A stretch of 64,000 nucleotides of DNA from Paracamarosporium sp. OC-R06-R3 (GCA_019828545.1 JACVRA010000190.1:124001-188000), one strand, 5' to 3'. Shown: positions 12,050 to 25,441, counted from the stretch's first letter. Program-made: numbers and translations. Notes: generated by a model from the letters alone, not told the origin.

Positions 12050-13588
12050 ATGTCATACATGCTGCAGTTCCCAGCCAGTCCTCTACCCAAGGACGTCACA
12101 TCCCCGCCATATGTCCTCTTCGGAATAAATGACCTCGACACCTTCTCGGATCTGCCTACCAACATTCCCCTCGCCTTAGTTCTCCATTTTGCTCCTGTTC
12201 TTCGCAAATGGATCTTGCCTTCGCCCGAACTCAGCGAAGCCGCCATCCGTATATCCTTGCGCACGCCCTACGTCGGCATCAACATCCTAGCCGACATGGA
12301 AGTCGAAGGCCTGGGCTGGATTCTCGCGCGCATGATGCAACTCGCCAACCTCAAGGTGCCTGCAGGAAACTACGACTTGTACATGTCGTCTCCAAACTTA
12401 CCAGTGAGCATTGCGATTCGAAAAGCGTGGAAAGCGCTAGAACTGCCAGAAACGGGCATTGAAGCCTTAAATATACACATGCAAACGATGCTCATGATGG
12501 GACCGCCCGTCGCCTTGTTCGAGATCAAAGGCTTGTGGCATAATTTTCCGGAGGGGTCACCCGTACTGTACGAAATGGGCAGGAACTTCGTGCTCAACTA
12601 CATTGATAAGATTTATCTTCCTTCAGAGAGCTCGGCAATACGGCACTGGTACCTCGAGACAACAGACCGATGGAATTTCTTCCAGAAGCTGGAGAAGCAA
12701 TACCCTGCGTTCGCGGATGTGCAAAAGGATGCAATGAAAGCAGCGAGCGAGCGTCTGAAAAAGGAAGGGTTATACGTTAAGGAACTGTTCAAAGTGGAGA
12801 AGGAAGCTCTACGGCGAGAGCGCAAAGCGAAGCGTGACCGCGAGGCCAAGGCATCAAAGCGGAGACTGGAAAGGTCGCAGAGCAATGACAGCTTGAGCAG
12901 CGTTTCCAGTATCGAGACCGTGATTTGGAACCCGTTAAGTCCAAACTTAGAAGAAGGGCATGTCACACCACCATCGGAGAACAGCTACTCGTCTCGTCCC
13001 TACTCGCAGCCCATCGAAAGCTCCTCGCTGGCTGAAATGTTAGAGAAAGTGGCGAATGACGCAAAAGCACAAGAAGAGCACAACGAAACAAACATGGACT
13101 CAGAGGCGGACCTTGATGAGGACCTCTACAATATGGAATATATACCTCCCGACTCCAGCACTTCTGCGAAGCTCAAGCTCAAATCCAAGCCCCGTCGCAT
13201 CACAACGAGTGCCACGTCCCTCGAGCACAGCCTCCCATTCGAAGAGTCACTTGCCGCTGCTGCTGAAGTGCTATCTCCAAAGTTTCAGGTCGAAGCAAAC
13301 GACAAGACCAGGAACATCCATCAGGAAGAAAAGATGACGCATTTCCCCGCATATGCAGAGCCATCTAACATCCACATCGACAACAAAGCGGTCAGCAACG
13401 TATGGCTTAGCCACGACAGGCTCCTGGCAGAAATATCAACCATCAACGACGCAATCGAGCGACGGAAAGCCAGTGTGCCGGATGAGAAAGAGGACCCCGT
13501 GCAACCCACACAGCTAGAAGACGACGCATCGAGCGGTGCAGATGGACTGGTATACCTCCAGCCCACCATCTACGAAGGAACGCGCTGA
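12050..13588 (+). CDS. hypothetical protein with BTB-like N-terminal region and charged coiled coil
   Basis: Single exon, 512 aa. The ATG at 12050 (MSYMLQFPAS) is the first ATG of the frame. Residues about 20-200 look folded and helical (PLALVLHFAPVLRKWI, IRKAWKALELPETGIEALN, YEMGRNFVLNYIDKIYLP). They resemble in outline the N-terminal half of the divergently transcribed FG-rich protein. Residues about 225-290 form a highly charged helix with KVEKEALRRERKAKRDREAK, likely coiled coil. The remainder is Ser/Glu-rich and probably disordered, ending with a short helix (LLAEISTINDAIERRKAS). I do not recognise a family with known function. Similar Pezizomycotina proteins are usually called hypothetical. 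The head-to-head pairing suggests an old duplication, which is inference. Confidence 0.75.
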   Translation: MSYMLQFPASPLPKDVTSPPYVLFGINDLDTFSDLPTNIPLALVLHFAPVLRKWILPSPELSEAAIRISLRTPYVGINILADMEVEGLGWILARMMQLANLKVPAGNYDLYMSSPNLPVSIAIRKAWKALELPETGIEALNIHMQTMLMMGPPVALFEIKGLWHNFPEGSPVLYEMGRNFVLNYIDKIYLPSESSAIRHWYLETTDRWNFFQKLEKQYPAFADVQKDAMKAASERLKKEGLYVKELFKVEKEALRRERKAKRDREAKASKRRLERSQSNDSLSSVSSIETVIWNPLSPNLEEGHVTPPSENSYSSRPYSQPIESSSLAEMLEKVANDAKAQEEHNETNMDSEADLDEDLYNMEYIPPDSSTSAKLKLKSKPRRITTSATSLEHSLPFEESLAAAAEVLSPKFQVEANDKTRNIHQEEKMTHFPAYAEPSNIHIDNKAVSNVWLSHDRLLAEISTINDAIERRKASVPDEKEDPVQPTQLEDDASSGADGLVYLQPTIYEGTR

Positions 13589-14234
13589 TACACGATGCGA
13601 ATTTCGCGCAGGACATTTGCACACAGCGTACACGAAACGGGGTTTCGAGCATGAAGTTGAGCTTCTTTGATTCAGTACCATTTGGGAAGGTTAAAATCGG
13701 TGATCGCGCTAGCTGAAGGGTTTCTCGCTCCAATACGACTACATGCCTTCTACAATGCGGGTTCGAAGATGACTGAGAGCAGTGCAGGCGAGGAAAACGT
13801 TATCCCAAAGCCTGTAGCAGAGAAATATGGGATGAAATATCTGCACAAGGCAGGTTTGGGATTTAGTTTCAGCTAGGTTGGCCCAAGGCAGATAGCCGTG
13901 TTTCAAGCCTTGGCTGAGGGACACCAAGAATAGCAAGTCGGCAAAGTGTAAGGAATAGATTCAGTCCTTCGGGGACGTGTTCATTAACATTCGTGTCAAA
14001 GAGTGACTATGTGTACATGCTATGTGAAGTGCCAGGCGTCGCGGCCTAGGCACTAAGGTATCAATGATGTTAAACAAGACTTTTAAACAAGGAAGCGAAA
14101 CGCCGACGTCTATGAGATGACAGGATGGCAAGCTAGAAATACAATGCGCGATATCGTGTACGTTTAGGAAACGAGAGGCGTCAACGACTAAGATGGCATG
14201 AAGGGAAGCCACTGTCGTTGATGAAGTGGCATGA
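13589..14234. other. convergent 3' region
   Basis: About 650 bp between two convergent genes, the 512-aa plus-strand protein and the minus-strand CDF transporter. It holds both 3' UTRs. No gene or clear hairpin terminator was seen. Confidence 0.5.
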
Positions 14235-15855
14235 TTATGCCGTGTTGTCCTTGCTCCGTGACAGAAGCGCCTTGACACGTTGCTTTATTGACCGGCGTTC
14301 GGTGATCTCATAGAGCGGCTTGTGCTCTTCGTTGATGTCGTGCTCGTTCTCGTAGTCGACGTGCACGTAAGCTCTCTCGACATCGGCAAGACCTACATGA
14401 ATGGTTAGTCATCAAGCTCCATAATTGATGCCGGGGTTTGCTGACCTTCAAGCTTTCGTTGCAAGGACTGGCTGACATCGTGGGTAACCTTGAGTGGCAT
14501 GTCCTCATCCATGACAATATCAACTTCCACATAATAGTTCTGTCCAGCATGATACGCTCGGCACTGTCACGTATTAGTCTTGTTCTAATTTTAGAAGTCA
14601 TGATCAAACACTTACAGTATCAACCTTTTGAATACGGGTGTCGTGCGTGACGACAAGATAGATGAGCTTGGAGATAAACTCATTCGGTGCAGACTTGCCC
14701 ACAAGGAGCCAGACATGTTCGAAGGCATTGGCCGCCCAAGAGCACAGGATCAGGAGACCGATAAGGATGGCACCGAGAGGGTCAAGGTACCAAACGACAC
14801 GGCTTCCGATGATGGACATTGTCAGACCGAAGGCGTTAACAATGATATCATTTCGGTGATCCACGAAGAAGACATGCACCGCAGGGTATCGGCGGAGGAA
14901 GAAACAGTAGATGCATAGTGTAGCTTTGGAGAAGACTTGGCTGGATAAGCAATCATTCGAGACGAACCACAGACTTGGTTCAACTTACTTGCGACACCCA
15001 CGAATATAATGGGGATTATGTGGAGCTGTTCATGTTCCGAAGCACCTTCTCCCAACGCGCGCCCAGATTCGACCTGATAATTGTTAGTCACTCTTGGGAC
15101 GTTACGGGCCAAGAGAAGCTTACGATCAATTGGATAGCCACCGTGGTCATGAGGCAGCAAAACATAATGATACCAATGGTTTCAATACGCGTACGTCCGA
15201 CAGGGTACTTGTAAACGCTCGGCCGTGCAGCCATACGTGAAGTGATGAGCATAACAACGGACGATACCAAGTCCATGAATGCATCTGCTGCGGTAGCAAA
15301 CAGTGACAGTGAACCCGTGGAGACGGCAGCATAGAGCTGGATCACGAAGAGGCAGAAGTTGACCGCGAAGGAAGCATTCACAGCAAACTTGACCTTGGGG
15401 CCATTCTCCAAGGTGTCAATAGCAGCTAAGCGTTCCTCATCTCCACTTTCGAGGAACTGGTCAATGAGGGCGTTCTGTCTGGTGTAGAACTTCTTCATCC
15501 GACGCTTGTTGGCAGCCGGGTAGTCAAGCTCCATCTGCCTCTGGGTGACATTGGCACGCTTGTGCTGGCTCAGACCCAGAGGGTCTTCACTATTGACAGT
15601 AGTGACCTCGACCACCTGATCCTTGGCTGGAGCACTGGAGGTGTTGGGAGCCAGGGAGTGGATGGCATCAGCCTGCTCATGAGCAGTGACTGTAGAACGG
15701 GCTGACAAGGCTGTGGGCGACGAGGAGCCAGCCTCTATTGGTGCCGATGTTTGGTTGGCTCCTTGGCCATGCTCTGAAGAGGCTAAAGTGGGAGGTCAGT
15801 GTAAACATGGGACACAATCGGAGACACAAGACTGACGACGAGAGTCGGAAGACAT
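14235..15855 (-). CDS. Mn-type cation diffusion facilitator (CDF) transporter
   Basis: Exports divalent cations, most likely Mn2+, from the cytosol into an organelle or out of the cell. Six exons (15855-15837, 15782-15124, 15073-14989, 14935-14616, 14563-14446, 14392-14235) with introns of 50-54 bp give 452 aa. The first exon has only 19 nt. Splicing restores FVGVAIFSKATLCIYCF and VDTCRAYHAGQNYYVEVDIV. The first metal site is DAFMD in TM2 and the second is DHRND in TM5. DxxxD in both positions is the signature of Mn-selective CDFs, whereas Zn members carry HxxxD. The N-terminal 120 residues are cytosolic and hydrophilic. The C-terminal cytoplasmic domain has the expected alpha-beta pattern with YVEVDIVMDEDMPL. 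One acceptor (ending CCAAG at 14936) is unusual but is required by frame and homology. Confidence 0.92.
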
Positions 15856-17313
15856 GTTTTCCGGGTGTGATGAGGTGGATCTGTTGTATCGATGCCTGGA
15901 ATGGGAGAGCGAGGGCAGCCCATATAGGGCGCCTCTGGTATTAAACAACCAACAGTGAGCGGCGAGGAACGCAGCAGGTCTAGGACGTCGCTAGAGAGCT
16001 TCTCTGCATGCCGAGATACGCTAGACGTAGACAAGCATCGATTGCAAGGTGAATTGTGATAGTGCGGAGTGATGGAGCGGAGCGTCAAACTCGCTAAGCA
16101 TTCTGGGCGACGTGGGCTGGGGGTGAAACGGATGCGCCGTTTTGGGCCACGGCGGCTCCCCCACCGCTAATGCTGCCTTGGGCGTGGATTGACGTCTGCG
16201 AGGACAGTGGGCATCTGGAGGCGTTGCGCGTGACTTGCACATATTGTGAGCCCGGTGGTTTTGGGCTGGGCGGATGGGAGAAGCCAGTGGCTGTGGAGTG
16301 CCTAGGTCGTACTGTGCAGATGCAAGAGCGGCCGCTCGCGAGCACCTTCCGCGTGCACGGCTGTATAGGTCGCTCTTTCCTCTACAGCTGGGGTGTGCCT
16401 GCCCGCCAAGACCGGGGAATAATGCGCAGGACGCAGGCGAGTCGACTAGGCGGCGATCCTGCGGCTGCTTCCCCGACGATCTTCCTACAACAGTCGACCT
16501 GGATGCAGGGCGCCACAAAACGCTTCGTCCCAACCACCACTCCTCCTGCTTTGCGTGTTTCCAACCCTCCCAGCCAAGCCATCCTGGGTCTATGCCCAAC
16601 ACGGCCATCGCAGCGGAAAGCCCACTGCCGACTTGGCGCCTGAGCGCAGTGGAAACGCCGCGCGTCCCATTGGTTCCTCCGATTTGTGTACCTGACTCCT
16701 CCCACCCGTACTGCAACAGGTCGCCTCCCCTACAACACCAAGCGCATCAATCTGGTGCTTGGACGTGCTTGGATGTTTCCTCGTCGGCATTGGCTCCACA
16801 AGCCGACCGTGGCGGTTGAGCCGCATCGCAGCCACTCCACACCGTGCTTCCCCAGCTACCTAGCCGTCACTCCAGCCTCGACGCCTTGACGCAATGCTTC
16901 CCCTTTGCCTGCCGTGCCTTGGATTGGCTCTCTCGACGGTGGACAGTGGTACCTGGCACAGTTTGGACCTCCGCCCTCTTGTGTCAAGCCTCTCCCCAAC
17001 ACGGAAACTAAGACATGGGCCACGTTATCCAAGCTTCACTATCATGGTGCTCCACTCAAGTGTTCTGAGAACGCGCTGATCAGTCAGGAACGGCTAGTTT
17101 GTTGCCATGTACCAGAGCCTTAAAGCACAACGCATTGCCCAGCGCCGAGCCTCAAGTTGCAACCGTGGGTCACCTCGTTCACTTCCTTCGTATCCTCTCT
17201 GGAAGAGCCTTTTCTTTCCTTTCCTTCTCCTGAGGCTGCTGGCAAGTCTGGACGGAGCTTACTTTCTTTATTTCTATTTATCCTAGACGATTTAATAGAA
17301 GAATACATTCAAC
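15856..17313. promoter_or_regulatory. divergent promoter region, CDF / ZIP transporters
   Basis: 1458 bp between the start codons of two metal transporters on opposite strands. Long overlapping open frames occur on both strands, up to about 230 codons, but they are GC-rich, motif-free and without plausible ATG contexts, so I treat the region as non-coding. The last 180 bp before the ZIP gene are pyrimidine-rich on the plus strand, typical of a fungal 5' UTR. I saw no perfect Zap1-type site (ACCTNNAAGGT) by eye. Confidence 0.5.
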
Positions 17314-18633
17314 ATGCCGGTAGACGCGATCCACATTGCGGCGGTCTGTAAGTGGACACCTTCTATCCTCGACTTCTTCCAACCCATACTCATCTGTCAT
17401 GTCCAGTCATCGTCTTCGTTGCCAGTATTTCAGGAGCCGGCTTTCCGGTCGTGGCAAAGAAGGTAAAATGGATGAAGATTCCTCCAGGCGCCTTCTTCTT
17501 CTGTAAGCACTTCGGTACCGGCGTGCTTATAGCAACGGCCTTTGTCCATGTACGTGAAGTCGACTTTGGGAAATGTATCCATCTAACGTATATAGCTTCT
17601 ACCAACAGCATTTCAATCGCTCAATGATCCGTCGTTGCCGGCCGTCTTCACGGAACAATACCCTGCCATGCCTGGTGTCATCATGATGGGCTCGCTTTTC
17701 GTTCTGTTTGTTATCGAGATGTGGCTTAATTCAAAGACTGGTGGTCATAGCCACGGTAGTGCAACTGGTGAAGAGTTCGCTGGGGGAGCTCAGGGTGTTC
17801 AGAATGCCTTCAACAACCCGATCAAGCGCGTCCAAAGCTACGACTCACAGGTAACCATGGCGTACCCGGAAGACAAGAAGGGTCCGTGGGTCGAGAACAC
17901 GTATGCCGGTGGCAACTTCCCATTCGGCAAACAAGACGACAGGGAACTCGAAGTCAAGTCTGAGATGCCGCCGTGGTTCATCGTTTTCTATGAGCAATAT
18001 GTCCGCCAACGCGACGAAATGGTGTCCATGATCAACCGCGCTATGCCCGCTCTTCCCAACTACAATCAACCACCTCAGGACGTCGAGAAACAGCAATCCT
18101 ACTTCGAGACCGATGTCGAGGATGCCCCAGTAGATCCTCATGTGCTCAAGAAGCTTTCTTCGCAAATCACCCTCATCGAAGGTGGTATTCTCTTCCACTC
18201 CGTCTTTGTTGGTATGACTATTTCGCTCACGGCAGACGGCTTCATTATTCTTCTTATTGCCATCGTCTTCCACCAGGCATTCGAAGGTCTCGGTCTGGGT
18301 TCACGTATCGCCGCCGTTCCGTATCCTAGGGGTAGCTGGAAGCCATGGGCCCTTGTCGTCGCTTTCGGAACGACTGCTCCCTTTGGACAGGCCCTCGGTC
18401 TTGCGGTTGGCAATGCTTTCGACCCCGAGAGCCCGTTGGGTTTGATTCTCATTGGAACATTCAATGCCATATCATCAGGCCTTTTGCTCTACGCTGCGCT
18501 GGTCGATCTGCTGGCAGAAGACTTCCTGTCAGAAGAGGCGCAACACACTCTGACCGGCAGCAAGAAGAAACAGGCTTTTTGTTATGTTTTGATTGGTGCT
18601 GCCGGTATGTCGATTGTCGGTGCTTTCGCATAA
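17314..18633 (+). CDS. ZIP family zinc/iron transporter
   Basis: Brings Zn2+ (or Fe2+) into the cytosol. Three exons (17314-17347, 17407-17549, 17596-18633) around introns of 59 and 46 bp give 404 aa. Splicing creates MPVDAIHIAAVFIVFVASIS and LIATAFVHLLPTAF. The FVHLLP motif in TM2-3 is typical of plasma-membrane ZIPs. Residues after TM3 hold a His-rich loop (GGHSHG) and a long hydrophilic cytosolic loop of about 120 aa. TM4 contains HSVFVGMTI, and TM5 contains HQAFEGLGLG, the HxxxE metal-binding pair. The C-terminus ends in a hydrophobic helix. Family length and eight-helix layout fit Zrt-type transporters. The head-to-head neighbour is a CDF transporter moving metal the other way, so joint metal control is possible. 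Confidence 0.95.
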
Positions 18634-21209
18634 GCATCGTGCTTTCGTTTTTCCACCTGCACAACGTGGGCGTCCAACCCAACGCGTCACGAGTATCGAT
18701 CTTTCACGAATCACCACACGCATAACGTCTCGTCATCGCCAACAACCAAAGCCCTATAGCGGCTTGGCATCGTATGCGTTTCCTCAATCTCTCTCATTTG
18801 TCATGAAGTTGGAGACTTGGTAGCCTCCAGTCAGCATTATTATGCGATTACATTGGGTAAGGCTGTGACTATGAAGCCATGTACGTCGTGTGGGCGGGTC
18901 TTGTACACTACGGGGGAGTTGCACGGTGTTTTCCATGTACTGGCCTGGCTGGAATGATCTTCTTCTACTTGCTTTTTATATATTATTTCCATGAAAGAAC
19001 GTCTAAAAAGGGGCAACCATTCTTTCTTTAATGGTAGTGGGTTAATGCCATGTATTATCAGTTGCCTATCAAGCCATGGCTTTCTATTTTTAGATTTAGA
19101 GATACTGCTTCATTGCATCTGTCGCTTCACTTTTCACGTTCCAATGCGCGGTTTGTGGGCCGAGAGGAAACTGAGGTTAGACGCTTTGTAGTGACACAAT
19201 CGATACCGTGGCATGTGATACCTTGTGGTCATGACGACCACAGCACAATTTCGCGAAATTGGTCGCTGAGCGCTACAGGGCTTCGTAATTTCGCACAGTC
19301 TTGCCACGTGCTCTGGTTTGGACAATCTACACATGGCGCTTCCTTAGCATTTCATCGTTGAAAATGCATATGCACGCAGTGCGGTGGAAAAGAGCATCGG
19401 ACCAGGAGTCGGCCCTTGAACAAAATAAAAACAAGGAGAGGTTCGCCTCTCGAGAACGGCAGAAAACAGCCAGAGGTTCGCTCTAGGCAGTAAAAAAAAC
19501 ACCAGAGCTTCGCCGCAGTCGCGAAAGAACAAAGTCGACTGCGCCTCTGGTCCCTGGTCCTTCTACCCGCGCCCTTCGCGCTCCCTTATATACGCAAGGA
19601 CTGAGGGCGGGTGGATTCCTGCTCGCTCCTGGACCCCCCTCGTACAGCTGCCCGCATGGTGCTCAGGGAAGATCTCAAGCCGCAGCCAAGGTCGGAACTG
19701 GTCTGTCCGAAAACAGCCGCATGCATGAATGGGGAACGCATCGTCGGCGCAAGGGGTCTGCCGGAGGGTTGCTTGCGCAGCGATGGGTTCTGAGTGGGAA
19801 AAGCATGATGCGAGGAGGAAGTGGAGTGGCTTGGCTGTGGACATGCGTGTGAGGATTTGTGGTCGGTGGGTACGAGGCGAGGCGTGGGTTGTTGCGAGCG
19901 CCTTGGCTGGAGACGTTAAGTAGAGGTGTAAGGTCTAGGTTAGGGGCCGTGGCGACGGGAGGCTTTGGAATGTGGAACTGGGATTGTCGAATTAGGGTGG
20001 GGGGATTACGCGACTGGGAGAAGGGATTTGCAATGGGTAGGGCTGGGTAGGTCAGCGTGAAACTGGGCGGAGGTCTATTTGGAAACGTGGGACGGTGCGT
20101 GTTTGGGATGGGTGCGGTGGCATAGGAGTGGAGATTGCTAGCCGGTTTGGGCATGTATGCCAAGATGGGGTATGATTCGTGCGGAGCATATCGATCGTTG
20201 AGGATTCCAAGTGTGCATTCTGCACACATTTCCTCTTCTTCACGCGGTTTCTGCTGAAGACGAATTTGCTTGCTACTGCATCTAACGTCCGTACTCCGAG
20301 GATGCAAGAACGCCTGCATCGCTCACCGCTTCTTCCATCATGATCATCCCGGCTGCGCTGTGCTAGTACCAGGCGATCTCCCGCTGGTTTATTATCTTGC
20401 GCTGGCGCGGGGTGGACAGCGTCCGCTCCGCACCTGCATCCGCCCTCGCATCTGCACGCTATCAAAGCTGCATACGGATAGAAACGTTTCCGCGGTGTTT
20501 ACGAGCACGAGGCAGAATCGATGGCCGCAGATTGCCGGGAAACGAACAGATGGGGCGATGTTTGCACAGGGCGAACGGCGTAGATGTTGGTAAGGACATG
20601 GTAGGCGGAGAGTGCGGAAGAGAGCCCGTCAAATACCGCCAGACCTCGGCTCTGCGCTGCATTGAAGCCGTCATAAAGGCGACTTGTTCTGTATAAGCTG
20701 GAGTCGTTGCATGGTAATATGGAATAGTTTGTCGCCAGCTTTTCTCCATTCCAAAGTTTCCCATGGAGGGCATTGCAGCCTCTGGCACACCAAAGCATCA
20801 GAAAGCTGCTCGACGAAGAACCATACCTCTTATTTCCTTTTCCACTGATTCATGTGGTTGGCTTTAGACGTCTGCATACTGCTCGCAGTCGCACCACGGA
20901 GGTCGTGGCGGACTTGCAGGTTCTGCGCGCCCGCACCACGCACTCGCACAGCCACTGTAGACGGGCTATCAGCTTTGCTAGATCACTAATAAAACAGATT
21001 CGAACTACACGTCCTGAGGAAACGGGAGTCTCTAGATTTTCTGACTTGATAATGTAAGCTTTGCCGACGTTCACGTGTGCGCAGTAGCCGGCGCTGAGCC
21101 GCGAAATGCCGGCGTTGCCCGCCCCCGAAAGACCCGCCCCGCTTACGTAGGTCCTCTTCAAGCAAATTCTCCTGCGATATCCTTCGAGCTGTCATCCCAC
21201 CGTCGCGTC
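18634..21209. other. 2.6-kb gene-poor spacer
   Basis: No confident gene. It holds the ZIP 3' region, a small imperfect hairpin (19502-19550), and a minus-strand Pro/Thr-rich open frame of 214 codons (20319-19675) without any recognised domain. It ends in the promoter of the Zn2Cys6 gene. Several direct echoes of AGAGGTTCGC-like sequence lie at 19438-19510. Confidence 0.45.
19502..19550. repeat. imperfect inverted repeat (hairpin)
   Basis: CCAGAG at 19502 pairs with CTCTGG ending at 19550. GCAGTCG just inside pairs with CGACTGC. The two stem blocks are interrupted by an asymmetric internal loop, and the apical loop is A-rich. Function unknown; it lies about 0.9 kb beyond the ZIP stop codon. 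Confidence 0.45.
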
Positions 21210-23794
21210 ATGTCACATCCAGAGAACGACCCTTCACCCCCAGGCGCGCCACTCGATAATAACTCCAAAAAGCGGACCCACCCTGAGGATTTTAAGCGCG
21301 CCTACAAGGCCTGCATCAACTGCCGCCAGCGCAAGGCAAAATGCATCCTGGACGCTGCCCCGGGCGGCGAATTGAAACCGCCATGCCAGCGCTGCAAGAG
21401 GGAGATGCGAGAATGTGTCTTCCGCTCAGAGCGCTCGTGGGTCAAGAGACGGAAGCCCGGTGAGGCGAGGGAACCTGAGCAGAATGCCACCGACAATGTG
21501 AACCCCCCAGGCGCAAATGGAGCACAACAAGCCCCTAACCAGCGCACGTCGTCTATTTCCGTTCAATCCATGTCACCCCATGATTCGGTACATACTAGGC
21601 GCTCTGATATCATGTCCCCTCCAACCCACTTTCGCAGAGTCTCCACCTCTCAACCAGACTTGGCCCATTCAGTTATGAGGACGGTTGTCTCGAGCGGCAG
21701 CGATGCCTTGAATCTACTTTTTGAGGCTGCCCATCACAGAGATGCCCTTGAAAACCAAGCGCGTGTAGAAAGTCAGACGCAAGATACCCCTCGGTCGGGC
21801 ACGCCGTACGGGATAGGTGGGTCTTCCTTCCGGCGTAGAATTATCTGTGTTCTGATGTTGCGTCGCCTACTCGTCATGCAATATGCATTGTTCGGTCGTT
21901 GCGTCCAAAACTGACTAAATCAATCAACAGGACCTGATGGCCAGCCATCCTCTCCATTTACCTTCAAAGCACAGCCAGTGCAAATGTCGCAACCATCTCC
22001 AGAGACACTCCGAGTATGGACAACATGTCGGTTCGTACAAATGGGCTGGTTCTCCGCGCACGAAGCCGTCACATACGTCGACTTGTTCTTCAAAAATTGC
22101 TCACCGCTATCACCTATTCTCTCCGACTTCTACTCTCATCACGAAAACCATTGGTCTTTAATTGCTTTGGATCCATTCTTATGTGTGACAATACTTATGA
22201 TTTCCTCGCGATACAATGTATTACCCGGCGTCGGCGGTGCATCTAGGGGCTACTTTGTTCACGATCGGTTATGGGAGCAATGTCAACGCTTCATCATGAA
22301 GATCATGTTGGGTCAGGTCAAGCTATCCAAGGCTCAATCACGGACGATCGGATCAATAGAGGCACTCCTACTCCTCTCTGAATGGCATCCGCGTGCTCTT
22401 CACTTCCCTACTGCCAGCGACGGTTGGGATTGTGAGCTTATGATCGGAGCAAACAATACGACATCAGAGGGTGTCCAAATCTTGGAAGGGGATACAACGT
22501 CCAGTCGCTGGCTTGAAGATGTCATTGAACCTGCTAAACGATCAGACCGGATGTCTTGGATGTTGATGGGCTGTGCACTCTCGCTGGCACAAGAGCTAGG
22601 ATTATTCGAAGACAACAGCAACGTCGAGAGGGACCAGTTATCGTACCCGAAAACATCACCTGAAGCACTTGTACAGAGACGCATTCGTGCTCGGAAGCTA
22701 CTCTACGTTTTCATCGAGCAGTTATCGTGGCGATTGGGTTGCACTTCCATGATCCCCCAAAGTCTGAATCACGCGCTGATGGAGAAGCTCCCCGTCAATT
22801 CGACGACGGGGGCTCCTGAGGAGTGGCAGGGCTTCATGAGTGCATGGGTCGAGCTAACAAAATTGGCACGATCGGTATCGGACACAATCTATCCTTCCAC
22901 GAACACTACTCGCAATCTGCTGCGGACAGGACGCTATATAGGTCTTCTGGAGCATTTCCAACCTTTGCTCACTACATGGAGGAAGAAATACTTAGATCCA
23001 TGCAGTAAGTTCTCTATGTTTATATTCGATCTTTGCACTTATCTAAAACCGTCCCAGAGCTCAAGGTTGGTCTTCACGACATGCTATGCATCGAATATCA
23101 GTATGTCAGGATCTACACAAACTCTCTTGGTATGCAAGCCGTGGTAGAACGTACTCTCGCCGAAACCGATCCCGACGGACCGCAAGAGGATATCCTGCCG
23201 CTGAACTTAGAGCCAAGAGATTACGACTTCATACAAGAAGTTGTTGATGGAAGCTGTCAAATATTGCAAAAAGTCTGTCAGCTGCATGAGTCCGGTGCTC
23301 TGCGCTACTCTCCAGTCCGGATCTTTCTTCGCATCTCCGCATCCTCGATTTACTTGATTAAAGCTCTGAGTCTAGGTTCTCGCAACCAGAAGCTACAGAA
23401 CTCGCTAGACATTTTGGACGCAGCTATCCGTGCCATGCGCTCCAGTACGCTTGATGATATGCACCTTGCCTCACGCTACGCCACTCTACTTGACCTACAC
23501 GTCGCCAGACTGCGCGAAAGTTTCGTCGTTTCTGCGCGCCCGCCACGCATCCCCTCGCGTGGAGCATCGCTTGAGAATAACACCACCTCTGGTATGGATT
23601 TCTTGAACAATCACAATGCCGGTGCATCGGGGATTGCTTCGCTGGCCAACGATGTAAACGGTCTGATGCCAGATGACGACTGGTTGGCGCTGCCATTCGA
23701 CCCTGCAATGGCGCCTTTTGGATTAGACTCAAACCCAAGTTTTCAAGGCTTTGATGATGGAACTTTAGATTTCATTTGGAATTTGCCGATGTAG
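21210..23794 (+). CDS. Zn2Cys6 fungal-type transcription factor
   Basis: Three exons (21210-21816, 21931-23004, 23058-23794) with introns of 114 and 53 bp give 805 aa. The binuclear zinc cluster is at residues about 34-68. CINCRQRKAKC is followed by a 13-residue loop (ILDAAPGGELKPP) and then CQRCKREMREC, so all six cysteines are present and the central loop is longer than the usual 5-9. A basic SWVKRRKPGE linker follows, then a Ser/Pro-rich stretch. From about residue 230 there is a long helical region similar to the fungal-specific regulatory domain, including EALLLLSEWHPRALHF and MSWMLMGCALSLAQELGLF. An acidic C-terminus (MPDDDWLALPFDP) could be an activation domain. I cannot name an orthologue or its targets. 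Confidence 0.9.
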
Positions 23795-24168
23795 CGATTC
23801 GCGCAAAAAGTTTCGCGTTTTGGATATAGACACATGTTTGAAAGCCGAAGCTCATGACTGATATGCGTTACGATATGGTGTTGTATATAGTAGATTGTAG
23901 TTGTTCGTTAATATGCAATAGCAGTAGACAATGATAGATTTTTTTCCAAGTACCTGCAAACATTCGACAGTACTGTTTCGCATCTGGATAATATAATCTT
24001 GATAGTTCAGTCAAACACCCTTTTTTATCGACAAGGAGACTTGGAAAGCATATGAGACGTAACGTATTAATTCGAATCCAGTGTCAACATGCTCGCGCTA
24101 TTTGCAACGCTCAATATATATACAACCAACACAAGTCTGCAAACGTCCCGAGAAACTACCGCACCACA
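23795..24168. other. convergent 3' region
   Basis: About 370 bp, A/T-rich, between the convergent Zn2Cys6 and HPPD genes. It contains both 3' UTRs and no gene. Confidence 0.55.

Positions 24169-25441
<1,273 letters not shown>

Noticed and set aside
16021..16819. Long overlapping open frames on both strands (up to 231 codons)
   Set aside because: GC-rich composition lengthens chance frames. There is no motif, no good start, and both strands are open at once. It lies in the CDF/ZIP promoter region.
19675..20319. Minus-strand 214-codon Pro/Thr-rich frame with an ATG
   Set aside because: Low-complexity product without domain or signal peptide, overlapped by other frames. Kept only as a remote possibility.
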